Assembly (NCBI GenBank): GCA_036677505.1
Contig: JAVBWK010000013.1
Coordinates: 22,012 to 86,011, forward strand
Source: UBA2227 sp036677505
GTDB taxonomy: Bacteria; Bacillota_I; Bacilli_A; Erysipelotrichales; Erysipelotrichaceae
Direction of reading: 5' to 3'
DNA: 64,000 nucleotides
Part shown: positions 42,738-52,747 of the stretch, one piece after another
Numbering within the stretch: position 1 is the first letter of the stretch
Layout: the number at the start of each line of letters is the position of its first letter
Notes under the pieces: generated by a model
Database searches by the model: none
Told to the model about the DNA's origin: nothing
The model's input: only the letters and a program-made list of their open reading frames with translations
Translations under genes and position numbers: made by a program

Positions 42738-43952
42738 ATGAAGAAAATTCTATTCATATGTACTGAAGGATTTGATACGCCAGGTCCATCTAATCATTTA
42801 GTTGGAACCTTAATAGAAGATCTGTTAGAAAATGGATTTCATATTACTTTAATACAGAGTCGAAGGCAGAAACTTAATGGAGATATTCCAGATAATTTAA
42901 AAGGGAAGTCGAATTTTGAAGCAATTACATTAGACAGGAAAGTAATAAAAAAGAGTTCGTTTATAAAGAGGTACATAGAAGAGGTAACTTATCATTTCAG
43001 AGCATTTAAAAAGTGGAGAAAGGTTAAGGATATTGACGCAGTTTTCGTGCAATCATGCCCTACAGTTATGTTTTCAATATTATTATTGAAACTATTTACG
43101 AAATATCCAATCCTTTATAGCGTTCAAGACATGTGGCCTGGTAGTGCGGTAAATAGTGGTGTCCTAACGAATAAACTTATTGCTAGCTTTTTTTATATTC
43201 TTCAAAAGATAGCCTATAATTTTAGTGATGTTTTAACGGTTATTTCTGAAGATATGAAAAGAAAAGTCATTGAGCAAGGAGTCAGAGAAGAGAAAATTTA
43301 TCCAATTGTCAATTGGTTTGATGATAGATCGGTTCATGAAGTTGCTTGGTCAGAAAATAGATTCGTCAATAAATACAATTTGAATAGAAATAAGTTCTAT
43401 GTTCAATACGCCGGGACTATGGGGTATGTTTTTGATTATAATATGGTTCTTAATGTAGCAGAAAAGTTGAGCGGTTATAGAGATATTGAATTTCATATGA
43501 TAGGGCAGGGGAGTCAGAAAGAAAGCTTTATTAAAGAAACTGAGGAAAGAGGATTAGATAATATAGTATTTTTTCCACTTGAACCACAACATATGGTTTC
43601 TGATGTATATAGCGCTTGTTCTATTTGCTTAATTCCCTTGAAAAGAGGCATTATAGGGAATTCCGTTCCTAGCAAGGCGGGGCTTTTAATGGCATGTAAC
43701 CGGGCTATTGTTAACTCGGTTGATGAAGATTCAGATTATTACAGGCTATTTAATGAAAATGAAATTGGAATTTCGGTTTCTAATAATAGCCCAGATGGCG
43801 TTGCAGAAGCTATAGTTCGCTTATATGAAGATAAAGATAAACGTGATTCATTCGCGCAAAAAGGACATGAGTTTGGTGAAAAGTATTACTCAAGAAGTGT
43901 TAATACTAAGAAATTTATAGATATCTTCCATCAAATGATTGAGGAGAATTAG
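42738..43952 (+). CDS. Family 4 glycosyltransferase (WbuB-like, locus 2)
   Basis: A 404-residue GT-B glycosyltransferase: N-half FICTEGFDTPGPSNHLVGTL and YSVQDMWPGSAVNSGVL; C-half YVQYAGTMGYVFDYNMVLNV, FHMIGQGSQKE, VFFPLEPQHMVSDVYSACSI and VPSKAGLLMACNRAIV. This layout matches WbuB-type transferases (often L-FucNAc transferases), which fits the CapE/CapF genes downstream, though specificity is inferred. ATG at 42738 is preferred because an upstream in-frame start would overlap the GNAT gene. Confidence 0.88.
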   Translation: MKKILFICTEGFDTPGPSNHLVGTLIEDLLENGFHITLIQSRRQKLNGDIPDNLKGKSNFEAITLDRKVIKKSSFIKRYIEEVTYHFRAFKKWRKVKDIDAVFVQSCPTVMFSILLLKLFTKYPILYSVQDMWPGSAVNSGVLTNKLIASFFYILQKIAYNFSDVLTVISEDMKRKVIEQGVREEKIYPIVNWFDDRSVHEVAWSENRFVNKYNLNRNKFYVQYAGTMGYVFDYNMVLNVAEKLSGYRDIEFHMIGQGSQKESFIKETEERGLDNIVFFPLEPQHMVSDVYSACSICLIPLKRGIIGNSVPSKAGLLMACNRAIVNSVDEDSDYYRLFNENEIGISVSNNSPDGVAEAIVRLYEDKDKRDSFAQKGHEFGEKYYSRSVNTKKFIDIFHQMIEEN

Positions 43953-43953
43953 A

Positions 43954-45051
43954 ATGAAAGTACTTGTTATTGGTTTTACGAAAATAGCTTACATGCCTTA
44001 TATGAACTTTTATATTGATCAACTTCAAAAATCAAATTGCGATATAAGTTTGCTTTACTGGGATAGAGATTCAAAGCCTGATATAGAGTTACCAGCAGTA
44101 GGGAAATTTTATTGTTTTAAAGAAAGCATGCTAGATAGCGAGCCTATGATTAAAAAAATTCCATATTTTATTAAATTTAGAAATTTTGCTAAAAAAGTAA
44201 TAAAGAATGATGATTTTGATCTTATTATAGTATTACATTCAACGCCTGGAGTATTATTATCAGATATTCTGAAAAGAAAATTTGAATGTAGATATATATT
44301 AGATTATAGAGATTTTACTTATGAAAACATTAATGTTTACAAAAGAGTTATTCATAAACTTGTCAACAATTCGAAAATGACTTTTGTTAGCTCTAAAGGG
44401 TATTTGAAAAATCTACCTGATTCTGACAAAATCTACGTTTCTCATAATCTACTCTTACATTCTAATGATGAAAGAAATGTTCGAAGAAAATCACCTAGAG
44501 AAAATGAGCCGATTAGAATAAGATTTTGGGGATTCATAAGACATGTTGAGATAAATAAAAAAATAATTGACATAATAGGAAATGATTGTAGGTTTGAGCT
44601 ACATTATCATGGTCGAGAACAAGAATCAGGTCAATTACTAAGACGATACGTAGAAGATAAACAGATAAAAAATATTTTCTTTCATGGTGAGTACAAACCT
44701 CGTGAAAGGGTTGAATTTGCATCAAAAACGGATTTGCTTCACAATATGTATGAGAATGACATCAAAACAACGTATGCAATGGGAAATAAATACTACGATG
44801 GACTTACCTTTTATATTCCACAGTTGTGTAACAAGGACTCATTTATGGGTCAAGAAGTAGAATCTAACGGAATTGGTATTATGCTAGATCCATATGAAAA
44901 TGGGTTTGCAGATACAATTTTCGAATATTACAAAAGACTTGATTGGAATGATTTCAATATGAAGTGCAATAAAAAATTAGCTGAAATAACTGAAGAATAC
45001 AACAGCGGAATAGATGTTCTTCATGAACTATTAAGTAGAGAGAAGGTATAG
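43954..45051 (+). CDS. Probable glycosyltransferase (locus 2)
   Basis: A 365-residue protein with a GT-B-like layout but weak motifs: MKVLVIGFTKIAYMPYMNFY, FDLIIVLHSTPGVLLSDIL, YILDYRDFTYENI, FVSSKGYLKNLP, then a C-half with IRIRFWGFIRHVEINKKI, ELHYHGREQESGQLL and NIFFHGEYKPRERVEFASKT. These match the general acceptor/donor split of GT4-like enzymes. It starts 1 nt after the previous stop (ATG at 43954) and is very AT-rich. Sugar specificity unknown. Confidence 0.65.
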   Translation: MKVLVIGFTKIAYMPYMNFYIDQLQKSNCDISLLYWDRDSKPDIELPAVGKFYCFKESMLDSEPMIKKIPYFIKFRNFAKKVIKNDDFDLIIVLHSTPGVLLSDILKRKFECRYILDYRDFTYENINVYKRVIHKLVNNSKMTFVSSKGYLKNLPDSDKIYVSHNLLLHSNDERNVRRKSPRENEPIRIRFWGFIRHVEINKKIIDIIGNDCRFELHYHGREQESGQLLRRYVEDKQIKNIFFHGEYKPRERVEFASKTDLLHNMYENDIKTTYAMGNKYYDGLTFYIPQLCNKDSFMGQEVESNGIGIMLDPYENGFADTIFEYYKRLDWNDFNMKCNKKLAEITEEYNSGIDVLHELLSREKV

Positions 45052-45053
45052 TT

Positions 45054-46076
45054 ATGTTTAACAATAAAACTTTATTAATAACAGGTGGAACAGGTTCTTT
45101 CGGGAATGTAGTTTTAGAAAAATTCTTAAATACAGACATTAAGGAAATTAGAATATTTTCAAGAGATGAAAAAAAGCAAGATGACATGAGAAGATATTAT
45201 CAGAATGACAAAATAAAATATTATATTGGAGATGTTAGAGATATATCTAGTTTAAGAAATGCTATGCACAATGTAGATTATATTTTTCATGCAGCAGCAT
45301 TAAAACAAGTTCCTTCATGCGAATTTTTCCCAATTGAAGCTGTTAAAACTAACGTGATTGGAACAGATAATGTATTAACAGCTGCTATAGATGCAGGTGT
45401 AAAAAAGGTAATTTGTTTATCAACCGATAAAGCTGCTTATCCAGTCAATGCAATGGGAATTTCTAAAGCGTTAATGGAAAAGACCTTTATAGCAAAGTCT
45501 AGAACAATATCGCCCGATAGAACCTTAATCTGTGGCACAAGATATGGTAATGTTATGGCTTCAAGAGGATCAGTTATCCCATTGTTTATTGAACAGATTA
45601 AAGCTGGACAACCAATAACTGTTACTGATCCTAAAATGACAAGATTCATCATGAGTTTAGAGGATGCTGTAGATTTGGTTCTTTATGCATTTGAAAATGC
45701 TGAAACTGGTGATATTATGGTTCAAAAATCTCCATCATGCTATATTGGTGATTTAGCTCAAGCACTTAAAGACTTATTTAAGGTTGATAATGAAATAAAA
45801 GTAATTGGCACTCGTCATGGAGAGAAAATGTACGAAGTGTTATTGACTAAGGAAGAGGCAGCTAAAGCTATTGACAAGGTTAATTTTTATAGAGTTCCAG
45901 CTGATAATAGAGATTTGAATTATGAGAAATATTTAGAACAAGGGTCACCAAAGATTACTCTGACAGATGAATATAACTCAAATAACACAAAAATTCTATC
46001 TGTTGATGAGATAAAAGAACGTTTACTGTCTTTGGAGGAGATTAGAGAAGAATTACGTAACTGGGAGGCTAGATAA
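45054..46076 (+). CDS. capE: UDP-GlcNAc 4,6-dehydratase/5-epimerase (CapE/FnlA type)
   Basis: A 340-residue soluble SDR enzyme making UDP-2-acetamido-2,6-dideoxy-L-arabino-hexos-4-ulose from UDP-GlcNAc, the first step to L-FucNAc/L-PneNAc. Seen: LLITGGTGSFGNVVLEKFL, RIFSRDEKKQDDMRRYYQND, HAAALKQVPSCEFFPIEAV, STDKAAYPVNAMGISKALME and GTRYGNVMASRGSVIPLFIE. This is the smaller, membrane-free family distinct from the PglF-like enzyme at 36905. capF follows with a 1-nt overlap. Confidence 0.93.
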   Translation: MFNNKTLLITGGTGSFGNVVLEKFLNTDIKEIRIFSRDEKKQDDMRRYYQNDKIKYYIGDVRDISSLRNAMHNVDYIFHAAALKQVPSCEFFPIEAVKTNVIGTDNVLTAAIDAGVKKVICLSTDKAAYPVNAMGISKALMEKTFIAKSRTISPDRTLICGTRYGNVMASRGSVIPLFIEQIKAGQPITVTDPKMTRFIMSLEDAVDLVLYAFENAETGDIMVQKSPSCYIGDLAQALKDLFKVDNEIKVIGTRHGEKMYEVLLTKEEAAKAIDKVNFYRVPADNRDLNYEKYLEQGSPKITLTDEYNSNNTKILSVDEIKERLLSLEEIREELRNWEAR

Positions 46077-47185
46077 TGAGGATTTTAGTCACTGGGGCAA
46101 AAGGATTTATAGGTAAAAACTTAATAGCGGAACTGAGAAATAAGAAGTACGATGTCATTTTCGAGTATGACAGAGATACAGATCCTACTTTACTTGATGA
46201 GTTCTGTAAAGAAGCTGACTTTGTATTTCATCTTGCAGGGGTTAATCGACCAAAAGAACAATCTGAATTTATGGAGGGTAACTTTGGATTCACCTCTGAT
46301 CTGTTAAATTCTCTTAAGAAGCATAAGAATAGCTGTCCGGTGATGATTTCATCGTCAATTCAAGCTGAACAAGATAATCCTTATGGTGAAAGCAAGAAAG
46401 CGGGAGAAGACCTGTTATTTGCTTACGGCAAAGAAACTGCATCTAAAGTTCTTATTTACAGATTTCCAAATGTGTTTGGTAAATGGTGTAGACCTAATTA
46501 TAACAGTGCAGTTGCTACTTTCTGTCATAATATTGCTCATGATTTACCTATTCAAGTGAATGATCCGAGCGTAGTAATGAATCTTGTTTATATAGATGAT
46601 GTGGTTATTGAACTGATTAATGCACTTGAAGGAAAAGAAAGTAAAATAGGTTCATTTTGTGAAGTTCCTGTAGTACATACAATAACACTTGGTGAAATAG
46701 TAGATCTAATTTATTCATTTAAGAAAAGTAGAGAAGATAGATCAGTGCCAAATATGGCTGATGCATTTACGAAGAAACTTTACAGTACATATTTGAGCTA
46801 TTTGCCAAAAGACCATTTTAGATATGACTTAAAGATGAATATAGATCAGAGAGGGTCATTCACTGAGTTCATTAAGACTCCTGAACGTGGTCAGGTTTCA
46901 GTTAATATATCAAAACCCGGAATAACAAAAGGTAATCACTGGCACCACACTAAAAATGAAAAATTCCTAGTGGTAAGTGGCCAAGGGGTTATTCGATTTA
47001 GAAGAATAGATTCAGATGAAGTCATAGAGTATTTCGTATGTGGTGACAAAATGGAAGTTGTTGATATACCAACTGGATATACACATAACATTGAGAATCT
47101 TGGCAATACAGATATGGTTACGATAATGTGGGCCAATGAGCTATTTGACCCTGAAAAACCTGATACTTATTATTTAGAAGTGTAA
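46076..47185 (+). CDS. capF: 4-keto reductase with cupin domain (CapF/FnlB type)
   Basis: A 369-residue bifunctional-layout enzyme: an N-terminal SDR domain (RILVTGAKGFIGKNLIAEL; PYGESKKAGEDLLF; YRFPNVFGKWCRPNYNSAVA) and a C-terminal cupin (KPGITKGNHWHHTKNEKFLV; GDKMEVVDIPTGYTHNIEN). In the known pathway CapF reduces the CapE product to UDP-2-acetamido-2,6-dideoxy-L-talose. The usual third enzyme (CapG/FnlC 2-epimerase) is not seen in this locus. Overlaps capE by 1 nt. Confidence 0.93.
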   Translation: MRILVTGAKGFIGKNLIAELRNKKYDVIFEYDRDTDPTLLDEFCKEADFVFHLAGVNRPKEQSEFMEGNFGFTSDLLNSLKKHKNSCPVMISSSIQAEQDNPYGESKKAGEDLLFAYGKETASKVLIYRFPNVFGKWCRPNYNSAVATFCHNIAHDLPIQVNDPSVVMNLVYIDDVVIELINALEGKESKIGSFCEVPVVHTITLGEIVDLIYSFKKSREDRSVPNMADAFTKKLYSTYLSYLPKDHFRYDLKMNIDQRGSFTEFIKTPERGQVSVNISKPGITKGNHWHHTKNEKFLVVSGQGVIRFRRIDSDEVIEYFVCGDKMEVVDIPTGYTHNIENLGNTDMVTIMWANELFDPEKPDTYYLEV

Positions 47186-47199
47186 GGAGTGATGATTCT

Positions 47200-48432
47200 A
47201 TGAAGATTTTATATATAACGCCACCTTTATATGGGTTTTGGGAGTGCTTATTTGAGGGGGCAACAGAAATTAACGGGTTACCTTCATTTAACAAACCTTT
47301 GAGAAAACTTATAGAGAGTGGACATCAAGTCGATATAGTAATTCTGCATAATACTAATATTTTGCCTGAGTTTAATATTAAAGCAAGTTGGTTAAGTAGG
47401 GACAAAATTAAAGAATGCTTGTTTTACGAGAATAAACTGCTCTTAAGGCCGTTTAATATCATAAAGAATCGAAGAATCATTAGCAAGATACTGAGAGAAG
47501 GAAAATATGATTTTGTATATGGGCATGGATCAGCTTCTGAAATTTTTAGAACACTTGCACACAAATTTGGTGTACCATTTGGACAACGATTATATGGAAC
47601 GTTTTTGTGGGATAGTATTGACAAAAAAGGACTATTTAAAACTAAAATAAAGCATTTTATTGAATATAAATCTTTTAAGTCAGAGAAATCATTTTTGTTA
47701 GTAACAAATGACGGATCTAGAGGAGACTTAGTATTTAATACTATTAATAAAGGTAATAAGCCATTCGACTTTCAATATTGGATAAATGGGGTGAATTTCC
47801 CTTCTCATTTATCTGATGAGGAACTTGAGGATTACAAAAACAAGTTAGTATCAAAACCATTTATTTTTTATGTTGCAAGATTTGACGAGTGGAAACGACA
47901 AGAAAGAGCAGTTAGGATTATTAAAAAACTGAATGAGCTAGGCCACGACATTCATTTATATTTAGCAGGCCCTCCTGAAAAGAATAACCCATGGTATTTT
48001 GAGTATGTAATGAAGCTAGTTGAAGAATTAGGTGTGGAAAAAAGTGTAACATATATGGGACAAATTGATTCAAATACAATAAATATAATGTGTAAGTTAT
48101 CGATTGCTTCTCTTAGTTTATATGATGTGTGTAATTTGACAAATGTTTTTCATGAAATGTTAGCTGCTGGATCAGTTATTGTGGTTAAAAACGATGGTGT
48201 TGTTAATGATTTTATTAATGATGGTGAAAATGGTTTTTTAGTTGATGATGAAGATGAAGCAGTCTCAATAATCGAAGATCTGATTTTGGATCCAAGCATC
48301 GGTAGGACTATAAGACAGCGGGCAGTGGATACTTCTAAAACTAAAATGCTTAGTTGGGATCAAAGAATAGAGAAAGAAATTCAACTCATAACAAAGCATG
48401 TAAATTTAAATAAGGATAGTTTATATGATTAA
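47200..48432 (+). CDS. Family 4 glycosyltransferase (locus 2)
   Basis: A 410-residue GT-B glycosyltransferase: ILYITPPLYGFWECLFEGA (N-terminal), FVYGHGSASEIFRTLAHKFG, donor half FYVARFDEWKRQERAVRIIK, LYLAGPPEKNN and NVFHEMLAAGSVIVVKNDG with the EX7-type acidic region. AGGAGTG precedes the ATG. It ends in an 8-nt overlap with the polymerase gene. Strongly AT-rich. Specificity unknown. Confidence 0.85.
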   Translation: MKILYITPPLYGFWECLFEGATEINGLPSFNKPLRKLIESGHQVDIVILHNTNILPEFNIKASWLSRDKIKECLFYENKLLLRPFNIIKNRRIISKILREGKYDFVYGHGSASEIFRTLAHKFGVPFGQRLYGTFLWDSIDKKGLFKTKIKHFIEYKSFKSEKSFLLVTNDGSRGDLVFNTINKGNKPFDFQYWINGVNFPSHLSDEELEDYKNKLVSKPFIFYVARFDEWKRQERAVRIIKKLNELGHDIHLYLAGPPEKNNPWYFEYVMKLVEELGVEKSVTYMGQIDSNTINIMCKLSIASLSLYDVCNLTNVFHEMLAAGSVIVVKNDGVVNDFINDGENGFLVDDEDEAVSIIEDLILDPSIGRTIRQRAVDTSKTKMLSWDQRIEKEIQLITKHVNLNKDSLYD

Positions 48433-49672
48433 TAATATGAAGATTACAAAATTTGATATGCTATCAACATTCATTATAATTATAGGACCAATGTTTACAC
48501 AGTATTCTAGTATTTCAAGTGTAATACTTCTTCCTGAATTTTTCATATTTCCTTTATTAGTTTTGTATTTTTTTAGGTATAAATCGTTACCTATATTTGA
48601 TTTAAAAAGGTATTTTTTGTATTTTTTTATCGCTTTGCTATTGACGCTTATAAATGTATTGATAGGTACAAGTTTAAATTTAACGGTATCCACGTTTGCA
48701 TTTCTTAGACATGTTTTTTATGCAGTAATAATTGTTAGCATTGGATATAAAAATTTTAATATTGATTACGCTGCAAAAGTATTGATTGTTGTCGCACTTC
48801 TTAATTCATTTTATGGCTTCATACAGTATTTTGCTTACAACCTAACAGGAAAAATTTTACCATGGCATTTTAATTTTCTGCCAGTAAAATATGGAACAAA
48901 TTTAATTGAGAACAGCACCTATTTTTTTAATGAATTTGGATATAGGTTTTCAGGTTTATTCTCAGAACCAGCTCATTTTAGTCAATATATATCTATAGCA
49001 TTGTTAGTTATTCTGTTTTATAAGTCGAATGATTTTATGGTTTCTAGATTTGTAAAAATATTTGTATCTGTTGTTTTTATTTTAGCACTTCTGCTTAATG
49101 GTTCAGGAACTGGTTTTGCTATGATAGTGTTTATAATGGCATTATTCGTTCTAAATAACGAGAAAAATACTCTCAAAAATGTTCTGTTGAAAATCTTTTT
49201 TATAGCCTTAGGCATTATTTTTTTAGTTTATATAATAAGTAACCAAACATTTAATGTTGGATTGGATAGAATTTTGAGCATATCGGATTTGTCGAGTGGG
49301 AATATAAGGATATTTCGACCATTCTATGTATTTAATTCGTTACCGGTACTAAATAAATTTATTGGGATTGGGTATGCAAATTATAGTACATATGTGATTA
49401 ATTCATCATTAGCGACTGCATATGAGTTATCAATTAATAGTGCTTGGACTAATACTTTCGGGTATATTCTTGTAGGGTCAGGGATTCTTGGTTTTTTGTT
49501 TTATATTGGTTTTGTTATGTATTTATTTAAGAATACAAAATATTTTTATAGATACTTAGTTGTTTTGATATTGCTATTTGCATTGTTTACAGAAGTACCA
49601 TTATCGTTTCAATTCATCACAATCATGGGTTTTATAACTAGAGGAAGTTTAGCAAGAAAAAGTGCTGTTTAA
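48425..49672 (+). CDS. O-antigen/capsule polymerase (Wzy-like)
   Basis: A 415-residue polytopic membrane protein with ~10-12 helices and a large extracytoplasmic loop, the layout of Wzy polymerases that join repeat units on the outer face of the membrane. Typical Wzy-like segments are GFIQYFAYNLTGKILPW, GYRFSGLFSEPAHFSQYISI and LLLNGSGTGFAMIVFIMAL. Sequence conservation of Wzy is low, so the call rests on topology and on its place between a glycosyltransferase and an acetyltransferase next to Wzx. Start ATG 48425 overlaps the upstream gene by 8 nt (48437 is an alternative). Confidence 0.8.
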   Translation: MINNMKITKFDMLSTFIIIIGPMFTQYSSISSVILLPEFFIFPLLVLYFFRYKSLPIFDLKRYFLYFFIALLLTLINVLIGTSLNLTVSTFAFLRHVFYAVIIVSIGYKNFNIDYAAKVLIVVALLNSFYGFIQYFAYNLTGKILPWHFNFLPVKYGTNLIENSTYFFNEFGYRFSGLFSEPAHFSQYISIALLVILFYKSNDFMVSRFVKIFVSVVFILALLLNGSGTGFAMIVFIMALFVLNNEKNTLKNVLLKIFFIALGIIFLVYIISNQTFNVGLDRILSISDLSSGNIRIFRPFYVFNSLPVLNKFIGIGYANYSTYVINSSLATAYELSINSAWTNTFGYILVGSGILGFLFYIGFVMYLFKNTKYFYRYLVVLILLFALFTEVPLSFQFITIMGFITRGSLARKSAV

Positions 49673-49697
49673 GATCATCATACTTTGGGGGTATAAT

Positions 49698-50261
49698 ATG
49701 TCGTTTATAAGACAGGTAGTTTTAATTTTTGGGAAATTATTATATGGTAGTGAATATCTAAAAGGTCGATATTTCAATAAGAATTCTATAGGTCCACGTT
49801 GGATACTACAATGCTGGTTTTGGCAAAAAATCATGAGATATAATTCAGATGCAAATTGGCCCATTTCTCATAGGATGGAAGTCAGTAATGCTAAGAATAT
49901 AATATTCGATCCAGATGACATGCAAATATTCCACACATATGGATCATATTTTCAGGCTTTTTCTGCAAAAATTTATATTGGTAAAGGTACATGGATTGCA
50001 CCAAATGTAGGTATTATTACAGCAAACCATGATCTGAATAATATTGATTCTCATTCATTAGGAAGAGATGTAATAATAGGGGAAAAAAATTGGATAGGTA
50101 TGAATTCTGTTATTCTGCCTGGGGTTACACTTGGACCGAAAACTATAGTTGGGGCTGGTAGTATTGTTACGAAGAGTTTTCCAGAAGGTCATTGTGTAAT
50201 AGCGGGAAATCCAGCAAGAATAATTAAATTTTTAAAGGAAGCTGACGAAAACCATGATTAG
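49698..50261 (+). CDS. Hexapeptide-repeat O-acetyltransferase
   Basis: A 187-residue left-handed beta-helix acetyltransferase (WbbJ/LbH type): KIYIGKGTWIAPNVGIITAN, HDLNNIDSHSLGRDVIIGEK, NWIGMNSVILPGVTLGPKTI and GNPARIIKFLK, with the catalytic His in ITANHDL. It would O-acetylate a sugar or repeat unit in the cytosol. The ATG at 49698 follows GGGGGTATAAT; an in-frame start 36 nt upstream overlaps wzy and is less likely. It overlaps the flippase start by 8 nt. Confidence 0.88.
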   Translation: MSFIRQVVLIFGKLLYGSEYLKGRYFNKNSIGPRWILQCWFWQKIMRYNSDANWPISHRMEVSNAKNIIFDPDDMQIFHTYGSYFQAFSAKIYIGKGTWIAPNVGIITANHDLNNIDSHSLGRDVIIGEKNWIGMNSVILPGVTLGPKTIVGAGSIVTKSFPEGHCVIAGNPARIIKFLKEADENHD

Positions 50262-51513
50262 GAATAATGCTTATTTAAAAGGATTAGTCTTGTTGTTTTC
50301 TGGTTCGATTGTCAGTCAAGGAATTACTTTTTTATTTACCCCAATTATTTCCAGATTGTTTTCTCCAGAACAGATGGGAGCATATACTTTAATTTTGTCT
50401 GTTGCAAATATGTTTGGAGCTATAGTATGCGCCAGATATGATATGGTTATTATTTCCAGTGAAAATGAAGAAGAAGTATACAATTTGATTTCATTAAGTG
50501 CAATTATTGGTGTGATTTCATCAATTTTGGTTTCTATTGGATTCTATATTTATACTCTTGTTAATACTGAATTGAAATCAATAATTGGAAATTGGTCAGT
50601 AATTGTATTTCCGATTTTAGTCGTATACTCTTTTACCAATATACTAAATGCTTATAATAATCGCCATGGTGAATACGGCTTGATTTCTCAAGTAAATGTT
50701 ATAAGAGTTACTGTTCAAGGAATATTGCAAACTATATCCGGTTTCATTGGAGTTGGTTCCGCAGGCTTAGTTATTTCTTATCTAATTTCAAATATATTCG
50801 GATTAAAACGACAGGCACATAGGTTGTTTAAAAATATAGATAAAATTAAGCTTGTAACAAAAGATGGGGTAATAGATACTCTTAAAAAGTACAAGAATCA
50901 GCCAGTATTTTCGGTACCAGCAATATTTTTCAATTCTGCATCATACTCCATATTGCCGTTTTTTATCAATAGTATGTTTAATGCAAGAGAAGTTGGACTA
51001 TACTCGATATCTTTCAGGTTATTAGGAGTGCCTCTTGCACTTATAAGTACTAATTTTTCAAGAGTTTTTTTTCAAAAAGCAAGTGAGTATTATAATATAA
51101 ACAAAGATTTCAGGAAGCTATATGTAAAAACAGCTCTTCTTTTATTAGCGATAGCATTGCCCATGGTTCTTATCTTGATGGTATGGAGTGAAGAAATTAT
51201 CGTTATAGTATTCGGGGCAGATTGGGCAGATGCTAGTGTTTATATTAGAACATTAGCACCAATGTTTGGGATTCGTTTGGTTGTATCAGCTCTGAGTGTA
51301 TCTTTAATTATAACGAATAAGCAAAAATATGACATGATATTACAGTCATTGTTTTTATTCTCGACGGTGATAGTTTATTATGTATCAAATGCATTGAATT
51401 TTGATTTAGATACTTTCATTTTGATGATTACAATATTGTTTTCAGTAAACTATTTGATATATGGATATATTGGTTATTACTACAGTAAAAATGTTAGTGG
51501 AGGTAAATTATGA
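50254..51513 (+). CDS. Wzx-type flippase (locus 2)
   Basis: A 419-residue membrane protein with ~12 helices of the Wzx/MATE superfamily: KGLVLLFSGSIVSQGITFLF, ISRLFSPEQMGAYTLILSVA (a strong family start), YSILPFFINSMFNAREVGLY and VVIVFGADWADASVYIRTLA-like segments (seen as IIVIVFGADWADASVYIRTL). It flips the second polymer's lipid-linked unit. Overlaps both neighbours (8 nt upstream, 4 nt downstream). Confidence 0.9.
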   Translation: MIRNNAYLKGLVLLFSGSIVSQGITFLFTPIISRLFSPEQMGAYTLILSVANMFGAIVCARYDMVIISSENEEEVYNLISLSAIIGVISSILVSIGFYIYTLVNTELKSIIGNWSVIVFPILVVYSFTNILNAYNNRHGEYGLISQVNVIRVTVQGILQTISGFIGVGSAGLVISYLISNIFGLKRQAHRLFKNIDKIKLVTKDGVIDTLKKYKNQPVFSVPAIFFNSASYSILPFFINSMFNAREVGLYSISFRLLGVPLALISTNFSRVFFQKASEYYNINKDFRKLYVKTALLLLAIALPMVLILMVWSEEIIVIVFGADWADASVYIRTLAPMFGIRLVVSALSVSLIITNKQKYDMILQSLFLFSTVIVYYVSNALNFDLDTFILMITILFSVNYLIYGYIGYYYSKNVSGGKL

Positions 51514-52730
51514 TTAATGTAATAGGTTTAGGTTATATTGGACTACCAACAGCGTTAATGTTTGCAAAAAGTGGAGTTAATGTGATTGGAACAGATTTAA
51601 GTGATAAATTAGTAGAATCACTATCAAAAGGTAAGCTTACTTTTGAAGAAGAAGGATTAGAAGATTTGTTTAATGCTGCTATTGAAAGTGGGATTAGATT
51701 CACTACGGAGTATCAAAAAACAGATACTTACATAGTTGCAGTTCCTACACCATATGTAAATTCAAGTAAGAAACTGGATCCTAAGTATGTGATAGCAGCT
51801 GTCAACAGAGTTCTTGATGTATGCGAAAAGGGCGCTGTGATAATAATAGAGTCGACGAGATCACCAGGATCGATTGATAAATATGTAAGACCAGAAATAG
51901 AGAAAAGAGGAGTGGTGATTGGTGATGATATCCATCTAGTTCATGCTCCTGAAAGAATTATTCCGGGAAACATGATTTATGAACTTGAACACAACTCAAG
52001 AACGGTTGGTGCTGACGATCATGCGATAGGTGAAAAAGTAAAAGAACTATATTCTAGTTTCTGTAAATCGGAAATTGTCATTACTGATATTAGGTCTGCA
52101 GAGATGTCAAAAGTTGTTGAGAATACTTATCGGGACGTCAACATTGCTTTTGCGAATGAACTAGCTAAGATTTGCAGAGCGGATAATATGGATGTTTATG
52201 AAATAATTAGAATTGCCAACAAGCACCCGAGAGTAAATATTCTTCAACCAGGTCCTGGGGTAGGAGGTCACTGTATTTCAGTGGATCCTTGGTTCTTAGT
52301 CGGAGACTATCCTGATCTAACAAATCTGATATTGACAGCAAGAAAAATCAATGATTCTATGCCTACCCATGTTCTTGGAAGAATTCGAGATATAATGAGA
52401 GAACATAATATTACAGACATCTCCAAGATTGGTATCTATGGACTAGCATATAAAGAAAATGTAGATGACACAAGAGAAAGTCCAACACTTCAGCTTCTCG
52501 AAAAAATGGACGAGCATTTAGCCTTTGGTGTAAAAGTGTATGATCCATTTATTAAAGAAAGAATGGTAGATCATCAGTTTATGAACTTCGACGACTTCTT
52601 AAATGAGATAGAGATTTTGGTTATAATTACAGCTCATGATCATATTAAGAACAATTTAGATTTAGTTAAGGACAAATTGATTTTAGATACTAAGAATATT
52701 TGTAACTTTGATGGCGTTTATAAACTATAA
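51510..52730 (+). CDS. wecC: UDP-N-acetyl-D-mannosamine dehydrogenase (locus 2)
   Basis: A 406-residue paralogue of the gene at 20467, forming UDP-ManNAcA. Seen: INVIGLGYIGLPTALMF, IIIESTRSPGSIDKYV, VENTYRDVNIAFANELA and the catalytic Cys in PGVGGHCISVDPWFLVG. The two paralogues are very similar in protein but differ in codon choice (this one AT-rich), which argues for separate histories rather than a recent tandem copy. Overlaps wzx by 4 nt; wecB follows after 17 nt. Confidence 0.93.
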   Translation: MINVIGLGYIGLPTALMFAKSGVNVIGTDLSDKLVESLSKGKLTFEEEGLEDLFNAAIESGIRFTTEYQKTDTYIVAVPTPYVNSSKKLDPKYVIAAVNRVLDVCEKGAVIIIESTRSPGSIDKYVRPEIEKRGVVIGDDIHLVHAPERIIPGNMIYELEHNSRTVGADDHAIGEKVKELYSSFCKSEIVITDIRSAEMSKVVENTYRDVNIAFANELAKICRADNMDVYEIIRIANKHPRVNILQPGPGVGGHCISVDPWFLVGDYPDLTNLILTARKINDSMPTHVLGRIRDIMREHNITDISKIGIYGLAYKENVDDTRESPTLQLLEKMDEHLAFGVKVYDPFIKERMVDHQFMNFDDFLNEIEILVIITAHDHIKNNLDLVKDKLILDTKNICNFDGVYKL

Positions 52731-52747
52731 GATAGGATTTGATTAAA